Positions 40,508 to 50,073 of a DNA stretch of 64,000 nucleotides are shown here, one piece after another (the first letter of the stretch is position 1; each line of letters begins with the position of its first letter). The notes below the pieces were generated by a model. The model worked only from the letters and a program-made list of their open reading frames with translations. It did not search any database and had not been told where the DNA came from. The position numbers and the translations under genes were made by a program. Origin of the DNA: Streptomyces sp. NBC_01497 (GTDB lineage: Bacteria > Actinomycetota > Actinomycetes > Streptomycetales > Streptomycetaceae); assembly GCF_036250695.1 (NCBI RefSeq), contig NZ_CP109427.1:5952001-6016000 (forward strand). The letters run 5' to 3'.

Positions 40508-41739
40508 GCTCCGCCGCGGCCGGGCCGGGGGACGGGGGCGGCCCGGCCGCGGCGCCCGGCGGTGTGGACCCGCACACCGGGCTGCGCCGCACGATCGGGC
40601 CCTGGGCCTTCCTCGGTGTCACGGTGGCCTCGCTCGGCGGCCCGCTCGCGCTCGCCGCGCTGTACGCGCCGTCGATCGTCGCCGACGCGGGCGGCTCCGC
40701 CGGGCTGTCCGTACTCGCCGCCGCGGTCGTGTTCGGCTTCCCGCTGGCGATCTGGCTGCGCTACTCGCGCGACATCGCGTCCGCGGGCGGGCAGTTCGCG
40801 TTCGTGGAGGCGGCGGCCGGCCGGCGCGTCGCGCAGGTGCAGGCGGCGATCTGGATCGTCAGCTATGTGCTCTACCTGCTCGACACCACGGGCTCCGTCG
40901 TCTACGACACCCTGCCCGCGGTGTGGCCCGGTATCCGGCCCTACCAGAGCGCGCTGGAGATCGCGATCCCGGTGTTCCTCGCGGCGGTGATGCTGGCGGG
41001 CCGCGCGGTCACACTGATCACGACCGGTGTGATCGCCGCGGGACAGCTGGTGCTGGTGGCGATCCTGGACGGGGTCGCCGTCCACCACGCCGCCCCCGCC
41101 GCGTCGTTCGGTACGGGCGCGCAGGCGGGGCCGCTCGCCACCTCCATCGGGCAGACGGCACTGCTGTACGTGTGCGGCAGCCTGCCGCTGTTCCTCGGCG
41201 GCGAGGTGGTGGCGCCGCGCACCCGCACGGTCCGGCGCGGCCTGGTGGCCGGTTACCTGCTGGTCGCGGCCGGTGTGATCGTCGCGGTGTTCCCGCTCGC
41301 CGCCGATCCCGCGTTCCTGCGCGCGCCCATCCCCGGCATGTCGGTCGTGCGGGTCTTCGTCGGAAACCCCCTGGCCGTCGCCGTCGGCGTGGGGGTCGCG
41401 GTCAGTGTGGTCGGTGTGATGCTGGTCGAATACCTCGCGCTCAGCCGGCTGCTGACCGTGGTGACCCGGCTCTCCCTGCGCCGGGGTACGGCGTGGCTCG
41501 GCGCGGCGCTGGTCGTCGCGGGACCGGTCAGCCTGATCGATCCCGACGCGTTCTACGACAGCCTGATCAAGCCGTCGCTGTTCGCCCTGTGGCTCAGCCA
41601 GTTGATGGTGTTCGCGGTGTATCCCCGGTACGCGGTGCGCAGGGGCTCGAACCCTCTCGTGTCGTACGGGCTGGGGGCCGTGGGGGTCGCTTTCGCGCTC
41701 TACGGCCTGTGGGCGGTGTGGCACCACGCGGTCAGCTGA
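40504..41739 (+). CDS. APC-superfamily amino-acid-permease-like membrane protein
   Basis: 411 residues with about 11-12 helices. TIGPWAFLGVTVASLGGPLAL and AGGQFAFVEAAAGRRVAQVQA resemble the helix 1 and 2/3 segments of APC permeases (G-x-x-x-A/S-x-G-G-x-Y/F). It would import or exchange an amino acid or polyamine. The C-terminal half is shorter and less conserved than in classical members, so the assignment to a subfamily is uncertain. GTG 40504 overlaps the lipoprotein stop. The coupling suggests that the lipoprotein may receive or deliver something at the outer face. Confidence 0.82.
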   Translation: MSSAAAGPGDGGGPAAAPGGVDPHTGLRRTIGPWAFLGVTVASLGGPLALAALYAPSIVADAGGSAGLSVLAAAVVFGFPLAIWLRYSRDIASAGGQFAFVEAAAGRRVAQVQAAIWIVSYVLYLLDTTGSVVYDTLPAVWPGIRPYQSALEIAIPVFLAAVMLAGRAVTLITTGVIAAGQLVLVAILDGVAVHHAAPAASFGTGAQAGPLATSIGQTALLYVCGSLPLFLGGEVVAPRTRTVRRGLVAGYLLVAAGVIVAVFPLAADPAFLRAPIPGMSVVRVFVGNPLAVAVGVGVAVSVVGVMLVEYLALSRLLTVVTRLSLRRGTAWLGAALVVAGPVSLIDPDAFYDSLIKPSLFALWLSQLMVFAVYPRYAVRRGSNPLVSYGLGAVGVAFALYGLWAVWHHAVS

Positions 41740-41832
41740 GGCAAGGGCGGGGCCTTACGGGGCCCGGTCCGGGAGCCCGCCGCCCGCTGTTGCCGGCGGC
41801 CGGTTCGGGGCCCGCCGTCCGCATCCGGCTCC

Positions 41833-41869
41833 GGGGTCCCACCTCGCTGCGACGGGGGTCCCACCTCGC
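41833..41869. repeat. 15-bp direct repeat (22-bp period) in spacer
   Basis: GGGGTCCCACCTCGC occurs at 41833-41847 and 41855-41869, in the spacer between convergent genes. Confidence 0.7.
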
Positions 41870-41928
41870 GGCACCGGGGCCCGGACCGGGTGCCGTTTCC
41901 CGCGCTCCGGGTCGGCCCCCGGGGCCGC

Positions 41929-42276
41929 TCAGGAGCGCGAGCGTTCGTCCACGCGCCGCAGGTGCCCCGCGAACACCCGGGCCGCGTCCGGGGTGAGCGT
42001 GCGCAGCGCCACCATTGCCGTCACGATCACGTCGCACAACTCGGCTTCCACATCCTGCCAGCTGTGGGTGAACCCCTTGCGCGGGTTCTGCCCGGTGGCG
42101 CCGATGACGGCGGCCGCGACCTCGCCGGTCTCCTCGGTGAGCTTGAGCAGCCGCAGCAGGCGCTCCTGTTCGGCGGGCAGCGTGCCGCGCGCGTCGAGCC
42201 ACCCGTGCAGCCGCTCCACGGCTGCCCAGGGGTCGTCGCCGGACGGGACACGCCTCGCGGGTTCCTGCTGCTCCAT
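41929..42276 (-). CDS. MazG-like nucleotide pyrophosphohydrolase
   Basis: 115 residues, all helical. The MazG/iMazG metal motif E-E-x-x-E ... E-x-x-D is present as KLTEETGEVAAAVIG and DVEAELCDVIVTAM. Such small MazG-like enzymes cleave (d)NTPs to monophosphates and clear aberrant nucleotides. It diverges from the dehydrogenase gene with 69 bases between, and both look leaderless (CACACT six bases before this ATG). The stop lies near a GC-rich spacer. Substrate preference cannot be told. Confidence 0.9.
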   Translation of the reverse strand: MEQQEPARRVPSGDDPWAAVERLHGWLDARGTLPAEQERLLRLLKLTEETGEVAAAVIGATGQNPRKGFTHSWQDVEAELCDVIVTAMVALRTLTPDAARVFAGHLRRVDERSRS

Positions 42277-42345
42277 CCCCGCAGTGTGACAGGACCGTCA
42301 GGGCCTCGCCGCTGCCCGTTCGCCCGTGGCGGGTAGTTTCGGCCC
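42277..42345. promoter_or_regulatory. Compact divergent leaderless promoter pair
   Basis: Only 69 bases separate the two start codons. TAGTTT (42334-42339) is six bases before ATG 42346 on the plus strand, and CACACT (42283-42288 complement) is six bases before ATG 42276 on the minus strand. Neither gene has a Shine-Dalgarno. Confidence 0.5.
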
Positions 42346-43287
42346 ATGAGGATCGCAATTCTGGACGACTACCAGCACGTCGCACTCTCCTTCGCCGACT
42401 GGGGCTCCCTCGACGCGGAGGTCCGCGTCTTCCACGAGCCGTTCGCCGACGAGGACACGCTGGTGCGGGAACTGGCCGGGTTCGACGTGGCCGTGGCGAT
42501 GCGGGAGCGCACGCCGTTCCCTGCCGAACTCCTGCGCCGGCTGACCGACCTGCGGCTGCTCGTCACCACCGGCAAGGGCAATCGCGCCATCGACGTGGCC
42601 GCCGCCGGCGAACTCGGCATCACCGTCTCCTGCACCGGCTACATCTCGGCGCCGACCGCCGAGCTGACCTGGGCGCTGATCCTGTCGGCCGTGCGCAACA
42701 TCCCGGCGGAGAACCGTTCCGTACGCGAGGGGGGCTGGCAGACCGGCGTCGGCGGCGACCTGAACGGGCGGACACTCGGCCTGCTCGGCCTCGGCCGTCT
42801 CGGCGTGCGCGTCGCGGCGATCGGGCAGGCCTTCGGGATGGAGACCATCGCCTGGAGCCAGAACCTCACCGCCGAGCGGGCGGCGGAACACGGCGTCAGC
42901 GCGGTCACCAAGGAGGAACTGTTCGCGAGGGCCGACATCGTGTCGGTGCACCTCGTCCTCAGCGACCGCAGCAGGGGCCTGGTCGGGGCCGCCGAGTTCG
43001 CCGCGATGAAGCGGAAGGCGCTGCTGGTCAACACCTCGCGCGGACCGATCGTCGACGAGGACGCGCTGCTCGCGGCGCTGCGCGAGCGGCGGATCGGCGG
43101 CGCCGCGCTCGACGTCTTCGGCCAGGAGCCGCTGGCGGCGCGCCATCCGCTGCGGTTCCTGGACAACGCCCTCCTGACGCCGCACGTCGGGTACGTCACG
43201 CGGGACACGTACGAGGTGTTCTACCGCGACGCGGTCGAGGACATCGCGGCGTGGGCGGCGGGCTCGCCGGTCCGCGTACTGACCTGA
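42346..43287 (+). CDS. D-isomer-specific 2-hydroxyacid dehydrogenase family protein
   Basis: 313 residues. The NAD-binding fold shows GLLGLGRLGVRVA (G-x-G-x-x-G). The catalytic Arg is in VNTSRGPIVDE, Glu in DVFGQEPL and His in LTPHVGYV. It interconverts a 2-keto and a D-2-hydroxy acid with NAD(P)H. The N-terminus RIAILDDYQHVA is common in PGDH-like proteins of unknown substrate. ATG 42346 is probably leaderless. It stands alone and faces the SDR gene; no phosphoserine genes are near, so it is not likely to be serA. Confidence 0.93.
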   Translation: MRIAILDDYQHVALSFADWGSLDAEVRVFHEPFADEDTLVRELAGFDVAVAMRERTPFPAELLRRLTDLRLLVTTGKGNRAIDVAAAGELGITVSCTGYISAPTAELTWALILSAVRNIPAENRSVREGGWQTGVGGDLNGRTLGLLGLGRLGVRVAAIGQAFGMETIAWSQNLTAERAAEHGVSAVTKEELFARADIVSVHLVLSDRSRGLVGAAEFAAMKRKALLVNTSRGPIVDEDALLAALRERRIGGAALDVFGQEPLAARHPLRFLDNALLTPHVGYVTRDTYEVFYRDAVEDIAAWAAGSPVRVLT

Positions 43288-43394
43288 CCTGACCGGCGTG
43301 CGGGCCCGGCGGCGGGCGGCGGGGTGGGGCTCCGGGCCGGGGCCGCCGCCGGCCCGCCGGACCGGCCCGGGCCGTGAGGTGTTCTCGCCCGTGG

Positions 43395-44177
43395 TCAGCC
43401 GCGGCCGATGTAGGGCATCGCGGTCGCGAGGACCGTGGCGAACGGGATGTTGGCCTCCAGCGGCAGCTCCGCCATGTGCCGTACGGTCCTCGCGACATCG
43501 GCCACGTCCATCAGCGGCTCCGGCATCAGGCGCCCGTCCGCCTGGGGGACCCCGTGCGCCATCCGGTCCGTCATGTCGGTGGCGGCGTTGCCGATGTCGA
43601 TCTGCCCGCAGGCGATCCGGTACGGCCTGCCGTCCAGGGACAGCGACTTGGTCAGGCCCGTCAGACCGTGCTTGGTCGCGGTGTACGGCGCGGAGCCGGG
43701 GCGCGGCGCGTGCGCGGAGACCGAACCGTTGTTGATGATCCGGCCGCCCTGCGGGTCCTGTGCCTTCATCCGGCGAAACGCGGCCTGCGCGCAGAGGAAC
43801 GACCCGGTGAGATTGGTCGCGACGACCTTGTGCCAGGCGGACAGCGGGAGTTCCTCGAACGGGACACCACCGGGACCGAAGGTGCCCGCGTTGTTGAAGA
43901 GCAGGTCGAGGCGCGGGTCGAAGCCGGCGGCGGCGCCGAAGAGGCGCTCGACGTCGTCGGGATCCGAGACGTCCGCGGCGACGCAGAGGGCCCGGACACC
44001 GTCGATGCCGTCCCTGGTCCGCTCCAGGGTTTCCCGCCGCCGCCCGGCGAGCACCAGCGTCCAGCCGGCGGCGCCGAGCTCACGCGCGACGGCCTGCCCG
44101 ACGCCGGAACCGGCTCCGGTGATGAGGGCCACGCGGGCGGACGGGGAGGGCGGCGGAGTACGGCGGGGCTCGGTCAT
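43395..44177 (-). CDS. Short-chain dehydrogenase/reductase (SDR)
   Basis: 260 residues. [12 protein letters not shown] (cofactor site), NNAG (FNNAGTFGP), catalytic Ser in NGSVSAHAP and Y-x-x-x-K in [11 protein letters not shown] classical SDR that oxidises or reduces an alcohol/ketone; RRR after strand 2 favours NADPH. ATG 44177 has TAGCCT exactly six bases upstream and no Shine-Dalgarno. It ends convergent to the hydroxyacid dehydrogenase. Substrate unknown. Confidence 0.93.
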   Translation of the reverse strand: MTEPRRTPPPSPSARVALITGAGSGVGQAVARELGAAGWTLVLAGRRRETLERTRDGIDGVRALCVAADVSDPDDVERLFGAAAGFDPRLDLLFNNAGTFGPGGVPFEELPLSAWHKVVATNLTGSFLCAQAAFRRMKAQDPQGGRIINNGSVSAHAPRPGSAPYTATKHGLTGLTKSLSLDGRPYRIACGQIDIGNAATDMTDRMAHGVPQADGRLMPEPLMDVADVARTVRHMAELPLEANIPFATVLATAMPYIGRG

Positions 44178-44183
44178 GAGCCG

Positions 44184-44189
44184 AGGCTA
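44184..44189 (-). promoter_or_regulatory. -10 hexamer of a probable leaderless promoter (SDR gene)
   Basis: Minus strand TAGCCT, six bases (CGGCTC), then ATG 44177. Confidence 0.5.
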
Positions 44190-44321
44190 GCGTCGTACCC
44201 CCGCCCGCGGCACGGGCCGGGATCCCGGGGGGGGACCGCCCCCGGCCGGCGCCCCGGTCCCGCCGGGCACGGACTCCTACCGAGGCCGCCCCCGGTCCCG
44301 GATGACCCCGCTGCCTGCCGG

Positions 44322-45305
44322 TCAGTGCCCGGCGTCCTGCGGGTAGTGGACGCCCAGCCGCTCCCGTACGGCGTCCAGGGTCCGCATCACCGCCAGCGTG
44401 CCCGCGAGCGGGACGAGGGACGACTCGGTGCGTCCTGCCGCCAGGCAGGCGCCCACCTCGGCCGCCTCGTGCTGCATGCCGTGCAGCGCCGACCGCGCGC
44501 GGACGACCTCCGCTTCCGCGCCCGCGCGGTGCAGGACGAACGAGTCCGGGTCGAAGAAACCCTCGGGCAGATCGATCCGGCCCCGGCTTCCGGTGACCGT
44601 CGCGCGGGTGCCGGAATGGCCGTCGAGGCCGCAGGTCAGGACGGCGACCGCGCCGCTGTCCCAGCCGAGGAGCATCCCCGTGTTCACGTCCACGCCCTCG
44701 GGCGAGAGCTGTGCGTCGGCCTGGATCCTGGACGGCTCACCGAGCAGCAGCTGCGCGAAGGACACCGGGTACACGCCCAGGTCGAGCAGCGCCCCGCCGC
44801 CCAGCTCGGGGTCGCGCATCCGGTGGTCGGGGGCGAAGGGACCAGTGACCCCGAAGTCGGCCTGGACCGAACGCACTTCGCCGATGGCCCCGTCCCGCAC
44901 CAGCTCCACCAGCCGACGCACCACGGGATTGCAGTACGTCCACATCGCCTCCATCAGGAACAGGTCCCGCTCCCGCGCGAGCGTCACCAGCTCCTGCGCC
45001 TCGCGGGTGTTGAGCGTGAACGGCTTCTCGCACAGCACCGCCTTGCCCGCCTCCAGTGCCGCGCCCGCCGCGGCCCGGTGCGCGGAGTGCGGCGTCGCGA
45101 CGTACACCGCGTCCACCTCCGGGTCGGCGAACAGGCCCGCCCAGTCCCCGTACGCCTGCGGGATGTCGAACCGGTCGGCGAACGTCTTCGCCGACGCCTC
45201 GTTCCGCGACGCGACGGCCACGACCCGCGCGTCGTCCAGCGCCTGTACGTCCTGGGTGAACCGCGCCGCTATACCGCCGGTCGCCACCACGCCCCATCGT
45301 GTCAC
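44322..45305 (-). CDS. Gfo/Idh/MocA-family oxidoreductase
   Basis: 327 residues. N-terminal NAD(P) fold VTRWGVVATGGIAARF (G-x-G-x-I-A), then AVASRNEASAKTFADRF and CEKPFTLN with the family's conserved E-K-P. The C-terminal alpha/beta domain includes GGGALLDLGVYPV. It oxidises or reduces a sugar, cyclitol or dihydrodiol; the D-L-G-V-Y-P pattern is like the trans-dihydrodiol/xylose dehydrogenase group. GTG 45305 with GGGAGCA four bases upstream is chosen. The frame to 45356 has no such site. It diverges from the Bcr/CflA gene. Confidence 0.92.
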   Translation of the reverse strand: MTRWGVVATGGIAARFTQDVQALDDARVVAVASRNEASAKTFADRFDIPQAYGDWAGLFADPEVDAVYVATPHSAHRAAAGAALEAGKAVLCEKPFTLNTREAQELVTLARERDLFLMEAMWTYCNPVVRRLVELVRDGAIGEVRSVQADFGVTGPFAPDHRMRDPELGGGALLDLGVYPVSFAQLLLGEPSRIQADAQLSPEGVDVNTGMLLGWDSGAVAVLTCGLDGHSGTRATVTGSRGRIDLPEGFFDPDSFVLHRAGAEAEVVRARSALHGMQHEAAEVGACLAAGRTESSLVPLAGTLAVMRTLDAVRERLGVHYPQDAGH

Positions 45306-45386
45306 GTTCTGCTCCCTTTTTCCCTGTCGTCCGAAGCCGTCGACAGCTGCGAGCATATGAAATGACTCGACGACCTAGGAGATGTC

Positions 45387-46919
45387 ATGCCGGCCGGCGG
45401 CCCTTCCGTCAACGCAGAGCCCACGCCCCCCAGCCCCCGTCCCGTTCCCGGCACCACCCCCGGCGCCTCCCCCCTTCCCTCCTGTGGTGCGGGCCGCGTC
45501 CCTGACCCGGACACGACGACCGTCCCCGCCCCGCGCGACGGGGCCGCCTCCGGCCCAGGACCGGTGACCGCCCAGGACGAGGGCCCGGTGTCCGTACGCG
45601 GCCCGGGCGACGCCGCCGCGTCCGCCCGCCGTGCCGGACTGCTCCTCACCCTCGTGCTCGGCGGTCTCACCGCCCTCCCGCCGCTGTCCACCGACATGTA
45701 CCTCCCGGCACTCCCCGCCGTGACCGACGCGCTGCACGCGCCGGCCGCCACCGTGCAGGTCACGCTCACCGCCTGCCTCATCGGCATGGCGCTCGGCCAG
45801 ATCGTCATAGGCCCGATGAGCGACAAATGGGGCCGACGCCGTCCGCTGCTCGTCGGCATGAGCGTGTACGTGGTCGCGAGCATCGTCTGTGCCCTGGCCC
45901 CCAACGCCGAAGTGCTCATCGCCGTACGCCTGGTCCAGGGCCTCGCCGGGGCGGCCGGCGTCGTCATCTCCCGCGCCGTCGCCCGCGACCTGTTCGAGGG
46001 CGTCGCGATGGCCCGGTTCTTCTCCAGCCTCATGCTGGTCTCGGGCGTCGCCCCGATCGTCGCGCCCGTCTTCGGCGGCCAGATGCTCCGCTTCACCGAC
46101 TGGCGGGGCATCTTCGTGGTGATCACCGTCGTGGGCGCGCTGCTCACCCTCGTCGCGGCGAAATGGCTGCACGAGACGCTGCCGCCCGAGCGCAGGCACG
46201 GCGGCGGCGTGGGCGCCGCACTGCGCACGATGCGGGGCCTCCTCGCGGACCGGGCGTTCAGCGGTTACCTGCTCACCGGCACGCTCTCGTTCACCGCGCT
46301 GTTCGCGTACGTGTCCGCCTCGCCGTTCGTCATGCAGGTCATCTACGGCGCGTCGCCGCAGACGTACAGCCTCCTGTTCGGCGTCAACGCGGTCGGCTCG
46401 GTCGGCGTCGGCCAGCTCAACGGGCGCGTGCTCGTGGGCCGGTTCAGCATGCACAAGATCATGGGCTGCGGGATCGTGCTGATCACGGCCGCCGCGAGCG
46501 CCCTGCTGCTCATGACCACGGGCGTCTTCGGCCGCGTCGGGATCCTCGCCGTCGAGGCCGGTCTGTTCGCGCTGATGACGGGCATGGGCCTGGTCAACGC
46601 CAACGCGAACACGCTGGGCCTCACCCGCGCCTCGCACGCGGCGGGCTCCGCCTCCGCCCTGCTCGGCACGTCGTCGTTCCTCCTCGGCTCGCTCGCCTCC
46701 CCGCTGGTGGGCGTCGCGGGCGAACACACGGCCGTCCCGATGGCCCTCGTCCAGCTGTTCTGCTCGGTGGGCGCGGCCGTGGCCTTCCTCACACTCGTAC
46801 GCCCCTGGCGGCGCGAGGGGTCCGGTCCGGCCGAGGGGCCGCGGGGAGGCCGGATCGCCCGGCGGGGACGCCCGGCCGGGCGGCCCGCGGGCCCGGGGAG
46901 CCGGCAGCGCGCACGGTGA
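45387..46919 (+). CDS. Bcr/CflA-family multidrug efflux MFS transporter
   Basis: 510 residues. An ~80-residue Pro/Gly-rich tail precedes 12 helices. STDMYLPALPAVTDAL is the helix 1 signature of the Bcr/CflA family. GQIVIGPMSDKWGRRRPLLVG is motif A, and RLVQGLAGAAGVVISRAVARD belongs to helices 4-5. It exports drugs such as bicyclomycin or chloramphenicol analogues, or peptides/cysteine, by proton antiport. AGGAG is five bases before ATG 45387. The basic C-terminus (RRGRPAGRP) is low complexity. Confidence 0.93.
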   Translation: MPAGGPSVNAEPTPPSPRPVPGTTPGASPLPSCGAGRVPDPDTTTVPAPRDGAASGPGPVTAQDEGPVSVRGPGDAAASARRAGLLLTLVLGGLTALPPLSTDMYLPALPAVTDALHAPAATVQVTLTACLIGMALGQIVIGPMSDKWGRRRPLLVGMSVYVVASIVCALAPNAEVLIAVRLVQGLAGAAGVVISRAVARDLFEGVAMARFFSSLMLVSGVAPIVAPVFGGQMLRFTDWRGIFVVITVVGALLTLVAAKWLHETLPPERRHGGGVGAALRTMRGLLADRAFSGYLLTGTLSFTALFAYVSASPFVMQVIYGASPQTYSLLFGVNAVGSVGVGQLNGRVLVGRFSMHKIMGCGIVLITAAASALLLMTTGVFGRVGILAVEAGLFALMTGMGLVNANANTLGLTRASHAAGSASALLGTSSFLLGSLASPLVGVAGEHTAVPMALVQLFCSVGAAVAFLTLVRPWRREGSGPAEGPRGGRIARRGRPAGRPAGPGSRQRAR

Positions 46920-47001
46920 CGGAACCGGGTACGGACGGCGCTGTCACCGGCACCCAGTACGGTTCTCCCCAGTACCACCCGTGCCGTCCGGGGGAGCCCC
47001 T

Positions 47002-47817
47002 ATGAGCAGTGCCACCGCCACCAGTAAGAGCGAGAGGCGGATCAGTCCCGTGTTCCTGGGGATCGCCGCCGTCATGGCGGTCTCCGGCTGGGGCGTCTGG
47101 ACGGGGTTCGCGGACAACGCGGGCTTCGCGGTCTTCCTCTTCGTCGTGTCCGCGTGGGTCGTCTCGCTGTGCCTGCACGAGTACGCGCACGCCCGCACCG
47201 CCCTGCACAGCGGGGACATCACGATCGGGGCCAAGGGCTACCTCACGCTCAACCCGCTCAAGTACACGCACGCCCTGCTGAGCATCGTGCTGCCGGTGAT
47301 CTTCGTGATCATGGGAGGCATCGGCCTGCCCGGTGGCGCGGTCTACATCGAGCGGGACCGGGTGCGGGGTCGCTGGAAGCACAGTGCGATCTCGGCCGCG
47401 GGCCCGCTCACCAACGCGCTGTTCGCCGTCGTGTGCACGTCGCCGTTCTGGCTGGGCGGCCTGGACGGCATGCCGCTGCAGTTCCGGGAGGCGCTGGGAT
47501 TCCTCGCGTTCCTGCAGGTGTCCGCGACGCTGCTGAACTTCGTCCCCGTACCGGGGCTGGACGGGTACGGCGTGATCGAGCCCTGGCTCTCGCAGAAGAT
47601 CCGCCGGCAGATCGCGCCGTTCGCGCCGTTCGGCCTGATCGCGGTGTTCGTCGTCCTCTACCAGGGCACGGTCAACAACGCGTTCTTCGACCTGATCGAC
47701 GGGATCCTGGGGCACCTCGGGGTGGACCAGAACTCCGTGTACTGCGGACAGAACCTCTTCCAGTTCTGGAAATCGCCGAACCCGATGTGCTCCGTCCCCG
47801 GCATCTTCGGGTCCTGA
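47002..47817 (+). CDS. M50-family membrane metalloprotease (site-2-protease-like)
   Basis: 271 residues with about five or six membrane helices. The zinc motif HEYAHA (H-E-x-x-H) lies in SLCLHEYAHARTALHSGD, and the third ligand is in VPVPGLDGYGVIEPW (the N/L-x-D-G motif). It fits the small S2P group that cleaves within membranes, often activating anti-sigma or stress pathways. ATG 47002 has GGGGGAG at about six to eight bases. A strong bidirectional terminator follows. The extracytoplasmic C-terminus has a Cys pair (YCGQN, NPMCSVPG). The substrate is unknown. Confidence 0.9.
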   Translation: MSSATATSKSERRISPVFLGIAAVMAVSGWGVWTGFADNAGFAVFLFVVSAWVVSLCLHEYAHARTALHSGDITIGAKGYLTLNPLKYTHALLSIVLPVIFVIMGGIGLPGGAVYIERDRVRGRWKHSAISAAGPLTNALFAVVCTSPFWLGGLDGMPLQFREALGFLAFLQVSATLLNFVPVPGLDGYGVIEPWLSQKIRRQIAPFAPFGLIAVFVVLYQGTVNNAFFDLIDGILGHLGVDQNSVYCGQNLFQFWKSPNPMCSVPGIFGS

Positions 47818-47843
47818 GGCACGGTGCCGCGCCGTCGCGGCGC

Positions 47844-47882
47844 GCGGGTGGCCCGGAGCGTTCGCCGCTCCGGGCCACCCGC
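47844..47882. terminator. Bidirectional terminator between M50 protease and beta-helix genes
   Basis: Perfect 17-base arms GCGGGTGGCCCGGAGCG (47844-47860) and complement (47866-47882) with a five-base loop between convergent genes. Confidence 0.88.
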
Positions 47883-47955
47883 CGTTCGCCGTCCGTCCTC
47901 GGGACCAGGGGTCGGCTGGTCAGGGGACCCGGGGGTCAGCGGCGGGGGAGCGGGC

Positions 47956-49854
47956 TCACGGGTAGCTCGTCACCTTCGCGAGTCCCACCTCGGCGTCCGA
48001 GGGCCCGCCCGTCGTGTTGATGACGTGCGCGATCGTGCCCTGCCCCCCGCCCAGCGAGAACGTGAGCATGCTGTGGAAGCGGACCCCGGAGCGCCGCGGC
48101 GCCGCGAAGGCCCGGTCGGCGACGATGGTCGGGTCGCTGGTGAGGTTGCAGTAGCTGCCGAGCCCCCACGCCTCGTGCTCGCGCACGCCGTCCGCCACCT
48201 CGTACGCCGGCCAGCCCCGGTGTGCGCCCTCGTTCCAGGCAGCCTGGTTGGGCGGGTCGTAGGGCATCTCGTTCTGGAAGAAGTACGTACGGCCCCGCTC
48301 GCCGGACCAGCTCACCTGGGCCTTTTGGTGGTGTTCGACGAACAGCCCGTACACCGTCACGTCGTCCCCGCTCACCAGCAGGCCCGTGTCGGAGGTGTTC
48401 TTCGTCCAGCCCACACCCGAGCCGTGGTCCGCGCGCCACAGCCAGGTGTTGTCGATGATGACGTCGTCGCTGTTGACGACGATCGAGTTCTTCGCCTTGC
48501 CCACGCCCGCGCCGCCGACACGGACGAACACGTCGTGCAGGGAGCTCGGGTTGTGCGTGTGGGAGTGGCGTGAACCGTCCGGTCCGACACGTACGAGCGC
48601 GTCGCTGCTCTGCGCCCCCGCGTCCACCAGCAGTCCCGCGATCTTCACCCCGTCCACGTCCGCGACGTCGAGTGCCGTGACACCGCCGTCGGGGATGAGC
48701 GTGGCGAGACCGAGACCGAGCACGACCGTGTCGGGTTCGGTGATCTTCAGCGGCTGCGCGAGGTGGTACACCCCGGGCGTGATCAGCAGGTGCTTGCCCT
48801 GGGCGAGGGCCGAGTTGAGCTCCGCCGCACTCGCGCCCGGCTGCGCTATGTGGAAGTCGCCGAGCGGTACGTCCGTACCGGCCGCGCGCTGCGCCTCCCA
48901 ACTCGTGTTGTGGCTGTCGCGGCGCACGGCGGGGACGAACACCTGCCACGCGCCGGCCTTGTCCACGTGCAGGAACGGCTTCTCCCGTACGACCGGGGTG
49001 CGCGCCACGTTGGTGAACGGCGGCGAGGGGAAACTGGTCGCCGGCGCGTTGTCGGTGCCGACGAAGACGATGTTCCAGTTGAAGCCCAGCCAGCCGCCGA
49101 CCACCGAGTTGCGGGTGATCCACTGCTGCTGGGTGCCCGAGGACACCTGGCCCGTGATCAGGCTGTCCGCGATGAAGCCGCCGCTGGAGTAACCGCCGTC
49201 GTCCAGCTGGAGGTTGCCGGTCAGGTAGATCCGCCGGTAGAAGGTGGCCTGCGAGACGGCCCAGCGGTCCGTGCCGCTGCGGGGCACCGGGTGGATGTTC
49301 TCCGCCCCGCGCCAGAAGTTCGTCAGTGTGCCCTTGCCGTGGGCGTCGCCGTCCACGTGCAGGGTATTGGAGATCGTCACGTCCGCCGGCTGCGCGCCGA
49401 GCCCCGCGACCTGGGTGTAGTAGCCGAGGTTGACGTCGACGTCGTAGCCGCCGGGCTTGAACAGCACCGCGTAGCGGCCGGTACCGAATTCGGCCTGCTT
49501 CTGCTGCGCGAAGATCGCGTCCAGCGTCGACTGGACGGTGTCCGTGTCCATGGAGGAGTCGAACACGTAGACGTTGGGCCCGAGATCGGGGTCACCCGCC
49601 GCGTGTTGTGCGGGCGGCGGCGGAGTGGCGGCCGCGGCCGTCGTGGCCGAGGCGGCCCGCTCCGCCGTCGTGGTGGACGCGGCCGCGGCCGGGGTCGTCA
49701 TGGCCGCCGCGCCACCGGCGGCGAGTGCGCCCGACGCGAGCAGGAAGCCCCGTCTGCGCAGGTTCGACGATTCCGGGGCGGTGGGGCCGGCGGAGGCGTC
49801 ATCGGTGGTGGGGTGCGCCGGGGGAGTGGGGAGTTCGGGGAAATCAAGGGGCAC
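47956..49854 (-). CDS. Tat-exported right-handed beta-helix (pectate-lyase-like) protein
   Basis: 632 residues. The twin-arginine signal SNLRRRGFLLASGALAAGG sends it out folded. Then an Ala/Thr-rich linker and from ~90 on repeated beta-strand turns (TLTNFWRGAENIHPV, TWLWRADHGSGVGW, VTVYGLFVEHHQKAQVSW) typical of parallel beta-helices. Streptomycete relatives are often labelled adenylyl cyclase, but I see no cyclase motif. The fold points to binding or modifying a polysaccharide. GTG 49854 has AAGGGA about ten bases upstream. The 219-base spacer before 50074 contains no gene. The function is uncertain. Confidence 0.82.
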   Translation of the reverse strand: MPLDFPELPTPPAHPTTDDASAGPTAPESSNLRRRGFLLASGALAAGGAAAMTTPAAAASTTTAERAASATTAAAATPPPPAQHAAGDPDLGPNVYVFDSSMDTDTVQSTLDAIFAQQKQAEFGTGRYAVLFKPGGYDVDVNLGYYTQVAGLGAQPADVTISNTLHVDGDAHGKGTLTNFWRGAENIHPVPRSGTDRWAVSQATFYRRIYLTGNLQLDDGGYSSGGFIADSLITGQVSSGTQQQWITRNSVVGGWLGFNWNIVFVGTDNAPATSFPSPPFTNVARTPVVREKPFLHVDKAGAWQVFVPAVRRDSHNTSWEAQRAAGTDVPLGDFHIAQPGASAAELNSALAQGKHLLITPGVYHLAQPLKITEPDTVVLGLGLATLIPDGGVTALDVADVDGVKIAGLLVDAGAQSSDALVRVGPDGSRHSHTHNPSSLHDVFVRVGGAGVGKAKNSIVVNSDDVIIDNTWLWRADHGSGVGWTKNTSDTGLLVSGDDVTVYGLFVEHHQKAQVSWSGERGRTYFFQNEMPYDPPNQAAWNEGAHRGWPAYEVADGVREHEAWGLGSYCNLTSDPTIVADRAFAAPRRSGVRFHSMLTFSLGGGQGTIAHVINTTGGPSDAEVGLAKVTSYP

Positions 49855-50073
49855 GAGATGGCCGTCCCTTCGACAACGACGGACGGCGCGCGCGAGCCCA
49901 GCCGAACGAACGGCCGTACGGGCACGTGACGTCCGAACTGCACGTGGACTGCGCCGGCCCGGTGGGTCGGCCCTTATTTCACGGCTTGATTGAACGCGTG
50001 TGAGAAGGGGGCGTCAAGGGTGCGGAGTTGAGGCCGGTGGGGCCGGTGCGGAACGGCGGCGGCCGTACGGGCG

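Noticed and set aside
47956..49854. Adenylyl cyclase
   Set aside because: The label is common for relatives, but no cyclase motif is visible; the fold reads as a beta-helix.
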